Shown here piece by piece: positions 50,100 through 58,642 of a DNA stretch of 64,000 nt (position 1 is its first letter; each line of letters begins with the position of its first letter). The stretch is from Poseidonocella sedimentorum (GTDB lineage: Bacteria; Pseudomonadota; Alphaproteobacteria; Rhodobacterales; Rhodobacteraceae), in NCBI RefSeq assembly GCF_900116005.1, contig NZ_FOYI01000002.1, positions 1-64,000 on the forward strand, given 5' to 3'. The translations under genes and the position numbers were made by a program. The notes beneath the pieces were generated by a model. The model had not been told where the DNA came from. It made no database searches and saw only the letters and a list, made by a program, of their open reading frames with translations.

Positions 50100-53078
50100 T
50101 TACGCTGGCATGATCTTGCAGAGAGTGGCTTTGGTCTCCTGCATCTGGGTGACCGAATCGTAGCCGTAGGTCTGGGCGGTGTTGGTCGATTCACCCAAGA
50201 CATACGGATCCGCCCCGTCAGGATATTTGGACCTCAGATCCGCCCCTTCGAAATGGCCGCCGAAGTGGAAGGGCATGAAGGCCACGCCCGCGCCCACGCG
50301 CTCGGTCACCATCGCCATGACCTTGACCTTGCCGCCCTCGGGCCCTTCGACCCAGACTTGCGCCCCGTCGCGGACGCCGAGGTTGTTGGCATCGCGCGGG
50401 TTGATCTCGACGAACATGTCCTGCTGCAATTCGGCCAGCCACGGGTTGGAGCGCGTCTCATCGCCCCCGCCCTCGTATTCGACAAGCCGCCCGGAGGTCA
50501 GGATCATCGGGTACTCTTCGCTGAAGTCGTTCTTCTGGATCGAGGCATAGAGCGTCGGCACGCGCCAGAAGGTCTTGTCCTCGTAAGTCGGATAATCCGC
50601 AACCAGATCGCGACGGTTGGAGTAGAGCGGCTCGCGGTGGACCGGCACCGGATCGGGGAAGGTCCAGACCACGGCGCGGGCCTTGGCGTTGCCGAAGGGC
50701 GCGCACCCATGGGCGATCGCGACCCGCTGGATCCCGCCCGAGAGGTCGGTCTTCCAGTTCACGCCGCCGACGCGATCGACATAATCGGACGGATAAGGCC
50801 CGGTCTGCGACTGCTCGCCGACTTCCGTTGCCGTGCTCGGCCGCTCGTCGATGTAGCCCGCGACATATTCGATCATACGCCGCTCATAGGCCGTCAGATC
50901 GCTGTCCCAGCCGAGATCGATGAGCATCTGCATGGTGAATTCGGGATAGCCATCCTGGATTTCCGAGCCCACGGAATAGACCCCATCGGCCAGCAGATTG
51001 TCGCCATCGCGCTCCACGCCGAACCGGGCGCGGAAGGTCAGGCCGCCTTCGGCCACGGGCAGCGACATGTCGTAGAGGTTGGCCGTCCCGGGGTGGTTCA
51101 TCCCGGCGGTGCCCCAGCTCGGCCAGGGCAGACCGTAGTAATCGCCATCGGCCGGACCGCCATTCGCGCGCAGCGTCGTGCGGTCGAAGGTGTGCTGGTT
51201 TTCCATATGGAGCTTGAGCCGTTCCGGGCTCTGGCCGGTGTAGCCGATCGTCCACATGCCGCGGTTGAACTCGCGGGTGATGTCTTCGACGTTGGGCTCC
51301 TCCCCATCCATTTCGATGTTGCGGAAGAGGCGATCTTCAAAGCCGAACTTCTGGGCGAATTTCGCGATGATCGTATGATCCGGCAAGCTCTCGAAGAGCG
51401 GATCCACCACCTGATCGCGCCACTGCAGCGACCGGTTGGAGGCGGTCACGGACCCGCGCGTTTCGAACTGGGTTGCCGCGGGCAGAAGGTAGACACCGTC
51501 CGTTCGGTCATGCAGCACCGCCGAGACGGTGGGATAGGGATCGACGACCACGAGGAGATCGAGTTTCTCCATCGCCGTCTTCATTTCCTTCATCCGCGTC
51601 TGCGAGTTGGGCGCGTGGCCCCAGAGCACCATGGCGCGGGTGTTGTCGGGCTGTTCGAGGTTCTCGCGTTCCTCCAGCACCCCGTCGATCCAACGGCTCA
51701 CCGGGATGCCGGTGACATTCATCATGTCCTTGTCGTCGGCCCCCTCGACCGAGAGCGTCGCGAAACGACCCTTCAGCCAGTCGAGATCCTCTTCCCAGAC
51801 CCGCGCCCAGTGGGCCCAGGAACCGGCGGAAAGCCCGTAGTAGCCCGGCAGCGTATCGGCGAGAACGCCGAGGTCCGTCGCGCCCTGCACGTTGTCATGG
51901 CCGCGGAAGATGTTGGTGCCGCCGCCGGCTGTGCCCATGTTGCCGAGCGCCAATTGCAGGATGCAGTAGGCCCGAGTGTTGTTGTTGCCGTTGGTGTGCT
52001 GGGTCCCGCCCATACACCAGATCACGGTCCCGGGGCGGTTGTTGGCAAGCGTCCGGGCGACGCGTTCGAGCTGGCTGCCCGGCGTGCCGGTCACGCGCTC
52101 AACCTCGTCAGGCGTCCATTTCGCGACTTCTTCGCGGATCTGATCCATCCCCCAGACGCGGGTGCGGATGAACTCCTTGTCCTCCCAGCCGTTCTGGAAA
52201 ATGTGCCACAGGATGCCCCAGACGAGCGCAACATCCGAGCCGGGCCGGAAGCGCACATATTCATCGGCATGGGCCGCGGTGCGCGTGAAGCGCGGGTCGC
52301 AGACGATGAGCGGCGCGTTGTTCTGCTCCTTGGCGCGCAGCACGTGCAGGAGAGAAACCGGGTGCGCCTCGGCCGGGTTGCCGCCGATGATGAAGATCGC
52401 GCGGGATTTATGGATGTCGTTGTAGGAGTTGGTCATGGCGCCGTAGCCCCATGTGTTGGCAACGCCCGCAACGGTGGTCGAGTGGCAGATCCGCGCCTGG
52501 TGGTCGACGTTGTTCGTGCCCCAGTAGGCTGCGAATTTGCGGAAGAGATAGGCCTGTTCGTTGGAGTGCTTGGCCGAGCCGAGCCAGTAGACGCTGTCCG
52601 GCCCGCTTTCCTCGCGGATCGAGAGCATCTGGTCGCCGATCTCGTTGATCGCCTCATCCCACGAGACGCGGACCCATTCGCCGCCGACCATCTTCATCGG
52701 GTATTTCAGACGCCGTTCGCCATGCGCGTGCTCGCGGACCGAGGCGCCCTTGGCGCAGTGCGAGCCGAGGTTGAAGGGGCTGTCCCAGCCGGGCTCCTGC
52801 CCGATCCAGACGCCGTCCGACACTTCGGCCACCACGGTGCAGCCTACGGAGCAGTGGGTGCAGACCGACTTGATCGTCTCGACGGCGTTGGCCGCCGCGG
52901 TCTGGGCGGTGGCTTGCGTCACGGTCCCGCCGGTGGCGCTGATCGCGGCAAGCCCGCCGATCGCGAGGCCCGAGCCGCGCAGGAAAGCGCGCCGGTCAAC
53001 CGTCGTGCGGGCGCTGTCGTTGAGCATGCGGGTCCGCTGAGGCCGCCGCGTTGCGGTGGATGTCTTTTTTCTCAGCAT
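50100..53078 (-). CDS. fdhA: Formate dehydrogenase catalytic (alpha) subunit
   Basis: A 992-residue molybdo- or tungsto-pterin enzyme of the FdnG/FdoG type. A twin-arginine signal is present (DRRAFLRGSGLAIGG, near residues 28-42). The 4Fe-4S cysteines are C73, C76, C80 and C108. The metal ligand is C198 in QARICHSTTV, where enteric FdnG has selenocysteine. GGNPAEAHPVSLLH and the C-terminal molydopterin dinucleotide-binding domain (EINPRDANNLGVRDGAQV) follow. It oxidises formate to CO2 in the periplasm. GGGAGGA precedes the ATG. Confidence 0.95.
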   Translation of the reverse strand: MLRKKTSTATRRPQRTRMLNDSARTTVDRRAFLRGSGLAIGGLAAISATGGTVTQATAQTAAANAVETIKSVCTHCSVGCTVVAEVSDGVWIGQEPGWDSPFNLGSHCAKGASVREHAHGERRLKYPMKMVGGEWVRVSWDEAINEIGDQMLSIREESGPDSVYWLGSAKHSNEQAYLFRKFAAYWGTNNVDHQARICHSTTVAGVANTWGYGAMTNSYNDIHKSRAIFIIGGNPAEAHPVSLLHVLRAKEQNNAPLIVCDPRFTRTAAHADEYVRFRPGSDVALVWGILWHIFQNGWEDKEFIRTRVWGMDQIREEVAKWTPDEVERVTGTPGSQLERVARTLANNRPGTVIWCMGGTQHTNGNNNTRAYCILQLALGNMGTAGGGTNIFRGHDNVQGATDLGVLADTLPGYYGLSAGSWAHWARVWEEDLDWLKGRFATLSVEGADDKDMMNVTGIPVSRWIDGVLEERENLEQPDNTRAMVLWGHAPNSQTRMKEMKTAMEKLDLLVVVDPYPTVSAVLHDRTDGVYLLPAATQFETRGSVTASNRSLQWRDQVVDPLFESLPDHTIIAKFAQKFGFEDRLFRNIEMDGEEPNVEDITREFNRGMWTIGYTGQSPERLKLHMENQHTFDRTTLRANGGPADGDYYGLPWPSWGTAGMNHPGTANLYDMSLPVAEGGLTFRARFGVERDGDNLLADGVYSVGSEIQDGYPEFTMQMLIDLGWDSDLTAYERRMIEYVAGYIDERPSTATEVGEQSQTGPYPSDYVDRVGGVNWKTDLSGGIQRVAIAHGCAPFGNAKARAVVWTFPDPVPVHREPLYSNRRDLVADYPTYEDKTFWRVPTLYASIQKNDFSEEYPMILTSGRLVEYEGGGDETRSNPWLAELQQDMFVEINPRDANNLGVRDGAQVWVEGPEGGKVKVMAMVTERVGAGVAFMPFHFGGHFEGADLRSKYPDGADPYVLGESTNTAQTYGYDSVTQMQETKATLCKIMPA

Positions 53079-53208
53079 TGTCTGTCCTCCCTGGCCTGCG
53101 TCGCTTGGCGCGCAACGCGTGCTTGGTGTCGTCTGCGGCGTATCTCACGCGGCACGGGTTTCATCGTCTCGGCGCCCGGCAACCGGGCGCGTCGCATCAC
53201 TTGTCCGC

Positions 53209-53400
53209 TCAGAACCGCGCGGTTTCGAAATAGGCGCGTGTGTGTTCGGTGTCCTGCATCCGGTCGGACGAGGGATCGACCACGCTTGCCTCGGCTTGCG
53301 TTCCGCTGACGGCAACGGCGGCCACGGCCGCGGGGGCCGAAACCGATGCGAGTTTGAGAAAATCTCGACGGCTTGCGGATTTCTCCGGTGTCTCCTTCAT
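53209..53400 (-). CDS. Formate dehydrogenase region TAT-target protein
   Basis: A 63-residue protein with the twin-arginine motif SRRDFLKLAS at residues 10-19 and a short mature part ending HTRAYFETARF. Such small TAT proteins accompany formate dehydrogenase genes (TIGR02811 type). Its role is unknown; it may escort or stabilise the catalytic subunit during export. It is coupled to the chaperone gene by a 4-base overlap and lies 130 bases upstream of fdhA. Confidence 0.88.
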   Translation of the reverse strand: MKETPEKSASRRDFLKLASVSAPAAVAAVAVSGTQAEASVVDPSSDRMQDTEHTRAYFETARF

Positions 53401-54059
53401 GACGGCATACCTTCCCTGCTGTCGGCGCGCGTGGCGCCACCTTGTGCGGATGTCTCCGCGATCATTCGAAAGCCCTCGGCCTCGATCTCCATGAACACCC
53501 GGCCAACCTCGCCCACCGCCGCATAGAAATCGGCATTGCGGGCGTCGGTCAGGTCCTTGAAGAAATGGCCGGCCCAGGGGGCGATGTGGCGGGCGAAAAA
53601 CGCCTTCTGCGCTTCCGCGCCTGCCGGCGCGCCGAAGCGGCCGACGATCATCCCCGCCATCATTTCCATGAGCGAGGCGATGTTGTCTTCGGGCTCGAAC
53701 ACGTTGGGCGCGCGGCTAATACCCTGCGCGGCCATGTCGCGCCGCAAGAGAGCGAGCGGTTTTTCGTTGAGGAACCCGGTGAGATAATAGCTGGCATAGG
53801 GCAGAAGCTCGCCCCGGCCGAGCCCGATGAAGAGCGCGTTGAACTCGCGCGGCAGCGCCTTGAGGCTGCGCCCACGCGCCTTGCCGGCGAGCGCGGTGAT
53901 GGCCTGACCAAGCGCGCTGTCATCCCCCGAGAGTCCGGCGGTCTGATCGAGGACCATCCGATCCGGCGGGGCCGACAGCAGCAGGCCCAGAAAGTTATAG
54001 AGATCCGCCCGGAGGCGCTCCTCTTCGTCGATGATCGGGCTGGCGGTCTGCTGGCTCAT
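53397..54059 (-). CDS. TorD/DmsD family chaperone for formate dehydrogenase
   Basis: A 220-residue all-helical protein. ERLRADLYNFLGLLLSAPPD, ELLPYASYYLTGFLNEKPL and FEPEDNIASLMEMMAGMI are TorD-family segments. These chaperones bind TAT signal peptides and protect molybdoenzymes until cofactor insertion. Its stop overlaps the start of the small TAT-protein gene. Confidence 0.9.
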   Translation of the reverse strand: MSQQTASPIIDEEERLRADLYNFLGLLLSAPPDRMVLDQTAGLSGDDSALGQAITALAGKARGRSLKALPREFNALFIGLGRGELLPYASYYLTGFLNEKPLALLRRDMAAQGISRAPNVFEPEDNIASLMEMMAGMIVGRFGAPAGAEAQKAFFARHIAPWAGHFFKDLTDARNADFYAAVGEVGRVFMEIEAEGFRMIAETSAQGGATRADSREGMPS

Positions 54060-54075
54060 GGAAACGTCTCGCCCC

Positions 54076-54753
54076 CTATCCCTGCCCTGCGGCGCTTGGC
54101 GCGGCAGGATCGTTGAACGTAAAGCGCATTGTCCGGCGGCGCGGCGCGGGCGCGTCTGGCTCCGCGTCAACCTCTGCGTCGGGCTCTGCCGTTGGCGCGA
54201 CTTCTGCGCGCGGCGCAGGCTCCGCGTCGCCGGGGTCGCCCTGGGCCGCCTCGCCTTGAGCATACGCCAAAATTTCATCCGTGTCGCCCGCGTCCAGATC
54301 CGCGTCCGCGGCCGCTTCGGGCAAACTGGCGCGCTCTGCCTGTTCGGCCAAGGCCTTCACATGGGCGAGAAGCCCCTCGCCGACGCGGTAACTTGTGCGG
54401 ACCGCATCGCCCATCAACTCGGCCGTGCGGTAATCCTCGTCATAGTCATTGAGCCCGTCGAGATTGGCCAGAACGGGGTTCACCCGCCAGAGCCGCCGCA
54501 TCGCCCGCCGCCGCAGCCGCCCGGGCAGTTTGGCCGTCAGGAATTCGCGCAACTCCTCGCTGCTGGTCAGCGTCTCGGGATCGGGCAGGTCGAGCTCCGC
54601 GAGCACCTCCTCGTCGGATTTGCCCTCCAGCGCGCGCTCTTCGGCCTCAACCTCCGCGTCATGGGCGGCGACGGTCTCGCGCCGAACCTCTGCTTCGGTC
54701 TCCTGCCGGACCCGCGCCTTGCGGCGTGACCAGAAATCGCCCTCCTGCTTCAT
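54076..54753 (-). CDS. DUF3306 family protein
   Basis: A 225-residue protein. The conserved block is GDFWSRRKARVRQ at the N-terminus and FLTAKLPGRLRRRAMRRLWR with NPVLANLDGLNDYDEDY in the middle. The C-terminal third is acidic and low in complexity. DUF3306 genes travel with formate dehydrogenase genes and DUF3305; the function is unknown. Overlaps the DUF3305 gene by 4 bases. Confidence 0.88.
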   Translation of the reverse strand: MKQEGDFWSRRKARVRQETEAEVRRETVAAHDAEVEAEERALEGKSDEEVLAELDLPDPETLTSSEELREFLTAKLPGRLRRRAMRRLWRVNPVLANLDGLNDYDEDYRTAELMGDAVRTSYRVGEGLLAHVKALAEQAERASLPEAAADADLDAGDTDEILAYAQGEAAQGDPGDAEPAPRAEVAPTAEPDAEVDAEPDAPAPRRRTMRFTFNDPAAPSAAGQG

Positions 54754-55337
54754 TGCAGGCGCCCCTTCTGGCCCGCACGCAACAGGGTGGGCGAGCGATA
54801 GACGTCCGAGATCTGGGCGATGCGCGGATCGCCAATGCCGTCTTCGCGAAGGTCAATCCGCCGCTTGTCCCGGCGCCGCTTCTTGAACGGCTCGAACGCC
54901 TCATGGGCCATCACGAAATTCTCGACCCAGTCGCGCACGACGGGCGGCATCGGGACTTTCTCGACGATCTCTTCCCCGCTGTCGCAATAATCCTGCGCCT
55001 CGAAGGGAGACGCGGTCACGAGGGTAAGCTCAAGCGGCCCGGCCCCGGGCTGGCCCGGCTGCGGTTCGCGCATCACGACAAAGAGCGAGGGCTCACGCGT
55101 TGCGAGATTCTCGGCATAGGCTTCGCAATCGCTGCGAAAAAGCTCCACGCGGCGCGTGCCGGCGTGAAACTCGGTCACCTCGCCCTCGCGGCGCATGACA
55201 TGCCAATCCGCCGGTCCGGCGCCGGGCAAAAGCGCCACAGCGCGCCAAACCCACTTCGCCCAACGGGTCACACCCGGCGATTGCCGAATGACAACGCCGA
55301 TGTCCATTGCCTCGATTTTTCGCGCCTCTTGGGCCAC
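54750..55337 (-). CDS. DUF3305 family protein
   Basis: About 195 residues with MDIGVVIRQSPGVTRWAKWVW, WHVMRREGEVTEFHAGT and EPFKKRRRDKRR, typical of DUF3305. Many family members are annotated as formate dehydrogenase accessory proteins without a defined activity. The GTG at 55337 is preferred because GGGGAGG precedes it; ATG 55307 is an alternative. It is the first gene of the minus-strand formate dehydrogenase operon. Confidence 0.82.
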   Translation of the reverse strand: MAQEARKIEAMDIGVVIRQSPGVTRWAKWVWRAVALLPGAGPADWHVMRREGEVTEFHAGTRRVELFRSDCEAYAENLATREPSLFVVMREPQPGQPGAGPLELTLVTASPFEAQDYCDSGEEIVEKVPMPPVVRDWVENFVMAHEAFEPFKKRRRDKRRIDLREDGIGDPRIAQISDVYRSPTLLRAGQKGRLQ

Positions 55338-55649
55338 GGAGCCTCCCCGGCCTTGATATCGTTTATCTTCGCCCAATGGTGGAGCAAATCTCGCGATTAT
55401 CCAAGCAAAATTCTGCAGGATCAGTAATTTCCGGTGAACGAAAAACATAATGAAAACAGTCGGGAATAGGGCGGCGGACAGATCGGAGACGCCGCGGGCC
55501 CCTTGCGCGCACGCTCCACCACGGGTTGCGCAACGGCAGGATTGTGCAAACGTTTTCTGAGTTTACCTCGCTTTCGATCCTGCATAGCATGGGCGGCAAG
55601 CCAAGGATCACAGCCGCCCGCCCTCCGGCGCGACTGTCAGGGGAGCCGG
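55338..55649. promoter_or_regulatory. Divergent control region of the formate dehydrogenase locus
   Basis: This 312-base gap separates the DUF3305 gene (minus) from the 4Fe-4S protein gene (plus). It is AT-richer around 55375-55455. It holds TTGCGCAA (55526-55533) and TTGTGCAA (55542-55549), 16 bases apart, and AATC-TCGC-GATT near 55388. These may be operators, but no regulator gene lies beside them. Confidence 0.45.
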
Positions 55650-57605
55650 ATGCCCAAGCGACTCATACTTTGCAATTGCCTCGACTCGCAGGCGATAGAC
55701 GCCGCGGCGCTCGAAACAGCCACCAGCCTGCCCTGTTCGAAGGTGTATCGCCATCTCTGCGGCGCGCAGACCGACGTGGCCGCCGAGGCGATCGAAGCGG
55801 GTGACGCGATCATCTGCTGCGGGCAGGAACAGGCGCGATTCGAAGAGCTGGCCGAGGAGATCGGCGCCGAGGCGCCTGAGTTCCTCGACCTGCGCGACCG
55901 CGCGGGCTGGACGGAAGATACCGCCGATACCGCGCCGAAGATGGCCGCCCTTGCCGCCGAGGGGATGCTTGAGGCGCCGGTCGCGCGCTCGGTCGATGTG
56001 ATCTCCGAAGGGATCTGCCTGATCTTCGGGAGTGATTCCCACGCGCTCGACCTCGCCGCGCAACTTGCGTCACATCTGAGCGTGACAGTGCTGCTGTCGG
56101 ACCCGGAGGCGCTGCCGGTCGGCGCGGAGTTCGATCTTCTCGTGGGCCGGATGCGCGCGATCAACGGCGCGCTTGGCGGGTTCAAGGTCGCGATCGACGG
56201 GCTGCAACAGATCATCCCGGGCGGGCGCGGTGCGCCGGTGCTCTCGCCGCCGCGCGACGGCGGGCACTCGGACTGTGATATCGTCATCGATCTGGGGCGC
56301 GAGCGGGCCTTCGTCCCCGCCCCGGAAAAGCGCGAAGGTTACCTCAGGGCCGATCCCGGGCGGCCCGGGGCGCTGACCGAGCTGGCTCTGGAGGCAGTGC
56401 AACTCACCGGCACCTTCGAAAAACCGCTCTACGTGCGGACCGAGCCGCTGCTGTGCGCCCATTCCCGCGCGGGCCAGACGGCCTGTAGCAACTGTCTCGA
56501 CATCTGCCCCACCGGGGCGATCACGCCGGCGGGCGAGCATGTCACGGTCGATCCGATGATCTGCGCGGGCTGCGGCGCGTGCAGCGCGGTCTGCCCGTCC
56601 GGCGCGATCAGCTACGACGCGCCGCCCGTGGACCTGATCTTCCGCCGGTTGCGCACACTTGGCGAGGCCTTCCGCAAGGCCGGCGGCGCGGCGCCGCGCC
56701 TGCTGGTCACCGATGCCACCCACGGGCCCGAGATGATCCGTTTCGCCGCGCGCTACGGGCGGGGCCTGCCCGCCGATGTGATTCCGATGGAGGTCACGGC
56801 GATTGGCGGCTTCGGCCATGCCGAAATGATGGCCGCGCTGGCCTGCGGCTTTGCCGCGGTGGATGTCCTTCTGCCGCCACGGGCCGAACGCGAGGCGCCG
56901 ATCCGCGAGCTGGCACTGGCCGAATCTCTTGCCGGACCGGGGCGGCTGCGGCTGCTGGACCTCACCGACCCGGACGCGCTGAGCGATGCGCTTTTCGACC
57001 GCCCCGTCCCCGCCCCCGTCTCCCGGCCCGTCCTGCCGATGGGCACGCGCCGCCAGGTCACGCGGCTCGCCGCCAAGGCCGTCGCCCCCGAGGCCGAGCA
57101 GCTCCCCCTCCCCGAGGGCGCGCCCTATGGCGCGGTGCTGGTCGATACCGAGGCCTGCACCCTGTGCCTTGCCTGTGTCTCGCTCTGCCCCTCCGGCGCG
57201 CTCGGCGACAACCCCGACAAGCCGCAGTTGCTGTTTCAGGAGGACGCCTGCCTGCAATGCGGCCTCTGCGCCACGATCTGCCCCGAGGATGCGATCGCGC
57301 TGGAGCCGCGGATGGACCTCACCGACGCGGCCTTCTCACAGCGCGTGCTGAATGAGGAAGAGCCCTTCGCCTGCATCGAATGCGGCGCGCTCTTCGGCGT
57401 TGCCTCCACGGTGGAGCGCATCCTCGACAAGCTCGCCGGCAAGCATAGCATGTTCGGCACGAGCGACACCTCGCGGCTGATCCAGATGTGCGACGATTGC
57501 CGCATCAAGACCCAGTATCACAGCACCGCCGCACCGCTCTCGGGCGGCGAGCGCCCCCGTCCGCGCACCACCGACGATTACCTCTCGGCCCGCAAGGATC
57601 ACTGA
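55650..57605 (+). CDS. Multi-cluster 4Fe-4S protein of the formate dehydrogenase locus
   Basis: A 651-residue soluble protein. The N-terminal part begins LILCNCLDSQ and has IICCGQEQARFEELAEE. Four ferredoxin-type motifs follow: CSNCLDICPTG, CAGCGACSAVCPSG, CLACVSLCPSG and CLQCGLCATICPED; late cysteine pairs (CIECG, CDDC) may bind another metal. The middle (residues 330-450) lacks clusters. It resembles HdrA/CooF-like electron carriers and is a regular neighbour of this formate dehydrogenase type. It may support cofactor sulfuration or electron transfer; this is not established. Confidence 0.85.
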   Translation: MPKRLILCNCLDSQAIDAAALETATSLPCSKVYRHLCGAQTDVAAEAIEAGDAIICCGQEQARFEELAEEIGAEAPEFLDLRDRAGWTEDTADTAPKMAALAAEGMLEAPVARSVDVISEGICLIFGSDSHALDLAAQLASHLSVTVLLSDPEALPVGAEFDLLVGRMRAINGALGGFKVAIDGLQQIIPGGRGAPVLSPPRDGGHSDCDIVIDLGRERAFVPAPEKREGYLRADPGRPGALTELALEAVQLTGTFEKPLYVRTEPLLCAHSRAGQTACSNCLDICPTGAITPAGEHVTVDPMICAGCGACSAVCPSGAISYDAPPVDLIFRRLRTLGEAFRKAGGAAPRLLVTDATHGPEMIRFAARYGRGLPADVIPMEVTAIGGFGHAEMMAALACGFAAVDVLLPPRAEREAPIRELALAESLAGPGRLRLLDLTDPDALSDALFDRPVPAPVSRPVLPMGTRRQVTRLAAKAVAPEAEQLPLPEGAPYGAVLVDTEACTLCLACVSLCPSGALGDNPDKPQLLFQEDACLQCGLCATICPEDAIALEPRMDLTDAAFSQRVLNEEEPFACIECGALFGVASTVERILDKLAGKHSMFGTSDTSRLIQMCDDCRIKTQYHSTAAPLSGGERPRPRTTDDYLSARKDH

Positions 57606-58369
57606 ACTTGCAACGGAGCGCCAAGATCGGGTGGGGTCATCCCCGCCACATAGGCCAGAATCGCGCCGAGATCCTCCACGGTGATCTCCAGCGGGACGAT
57701 CGGCGGCGGCAGGTCGATGGCGAAAGGCGCCGTCACGGAGGGGATCTGGGTGAAAGCGGGATGCGGGTTGCGCGCGAAGAACCCGGCGAACCGCTCTTCC
57801 CAATCGGGCAGGCCCCGCAGAATCTCGAACGAGGGCGTCGAGCCGAGCGCGTTGAGCCGGTCCGCCCGATCGACCACGTGGCAGCGGCCGCAATGGGTCA
57901 GGGCAAGCGCGCGCCCGGCCTCGGCGTCGCCGTCGATGACCTCCTCCGCCCGGGCCACGCGGCGCAAGGCCGGCGGGACATAGAGCGTCACGCCATCGAC
58001 GGTGTAGGCCGCGAGCGCGCGGTGGCCGGCCTCGGAGGCGAGCCAGTCGCGAAAGCGCGCGACGCCGCCGTGATCGGGCGCCATTGCGGCGAGGTGCCAT
58101 GTTCCGGCGGGGCCGGTGAAGACCGCGGGGCCCTCCGGCGCGAGCCGAAGCGCGGCCTCGGCCGCCTCACCCTCCGGCACCACGCTCACGCGGGTGGCCA
58201 TCTTCAGCGAAAACCGGGGCAGGAGGTGGCTCAGCAGCCCGCTGCCCTCCAGAGCGGCGGGCACGGCGAGGCGGAAATCCCGCTCGCTTGCGGCCGCACA
58301 GGGCGCGGCGACGACAAGCCACAGCAGGACGGCCGCAAGGCGTTTGAACTGCGCGGGCCAACAGATCAT
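57599..58369 (-). CDS. Cytochrome c with binding-protein-like N-terminal half
   Basis: A 256-residue exported protein. The signal peptide ends near CAAAS. Residues 32-132 (FRLAVPAALEGSGLLSHLLP, FRDWLASEAGHRALAAYTVDG) resemble the first and last parts of TupA/ModA-type tungstate/molybdate-binding proteins with the middle lost. Residues 145-256 form a monohaem cytochrome c with CGRCH at 160-164. It converges with the 4Fe-4S gene, overlapping it by 7 bases. Its place in the formate dehydrogenase locus suggests electron transfer, with the front domain of unknown use. Confidence 0.75.
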   Translation of the reverse strand: MICWPAQFKRLAAVLLWLVVAAPCAAASERDFRLAVPAALEGSGLLSHLLPRFSLKMATRVSVVPEGEAAEAALRLAPEGPAVFTGPAGTWHLAAMAPDHGGVARFRDWLASEAGHRALAAYTVDGVTLYVPPALRRVARAEEVIDGDAEAGRALALTHCGRCHVVDRADRLNALGSTPSFEILRGLPDWEERFAGFFARNPHPAFTQIPSVTAPFAIDLPPPIVPLEITVEDLGAILAYVAGMTPPDLGAPLQVQ

Positions 58370-58446
58370 AGTGCAGCCTAGAGCGGGCCAGGGGCACGCG
58401 TCAACGCCGGGACACGGGACCGGCGCAACCGAAAGGACGACACGCC

Positions 58447-58641
58447 ATGAGCGACGATTTCAACATGTCGATGCGGAAGTTTCTCAAGCAGGTGGGAGTC
58501 ACCTCGCAGCAGAAGATCGAAGAGGCGATGCGCGCCAAGGGCGAGACCGGGGGCAAGAGTTTCGAGGCCAAGGTCGTGCTGACGGTGGACGGGCTCGATC
58601 TTGAGCATGTGGTGACCGGCAAGATCGCGGGGCAGGACTGA
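58447..58641 (+). CDS. DUF6494 family protein
   Basis: A 64-residue protein with FNMSMRKFLKQVGVTSQQKIE and VVLTVDGLDLEHVVTGKI, matching DUF6494. No catalytic motif is visible. It ends 1 base before the Mrp gene, with which it is likely coupled. Confidence 0.82.
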   Translation: MSDDFNMSMRKFLKQVGVTSQQKIEEAMRAKGETGGKSFEAKVVLTVDGLDLEHVVTGKIAGQD

Positions 58642-58642
58642 C

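Noticed and set aside
52450-52500. Selenocysteine (in-frame TGA) in the formate dehydrogenase catalytic subunit
   Set aside because: The corresponding position (C198) is a cysteine codon and the frame is uninterrupted.
50079-53309. A 1076-codon open frame antisense to the formate dehydrogenase catalytic gene
   Set aside because: High GC content and third-position bias create long antisense frames. The product has no recognisable domain, while the opposite strand encodes a full, well-motifed enzyme.
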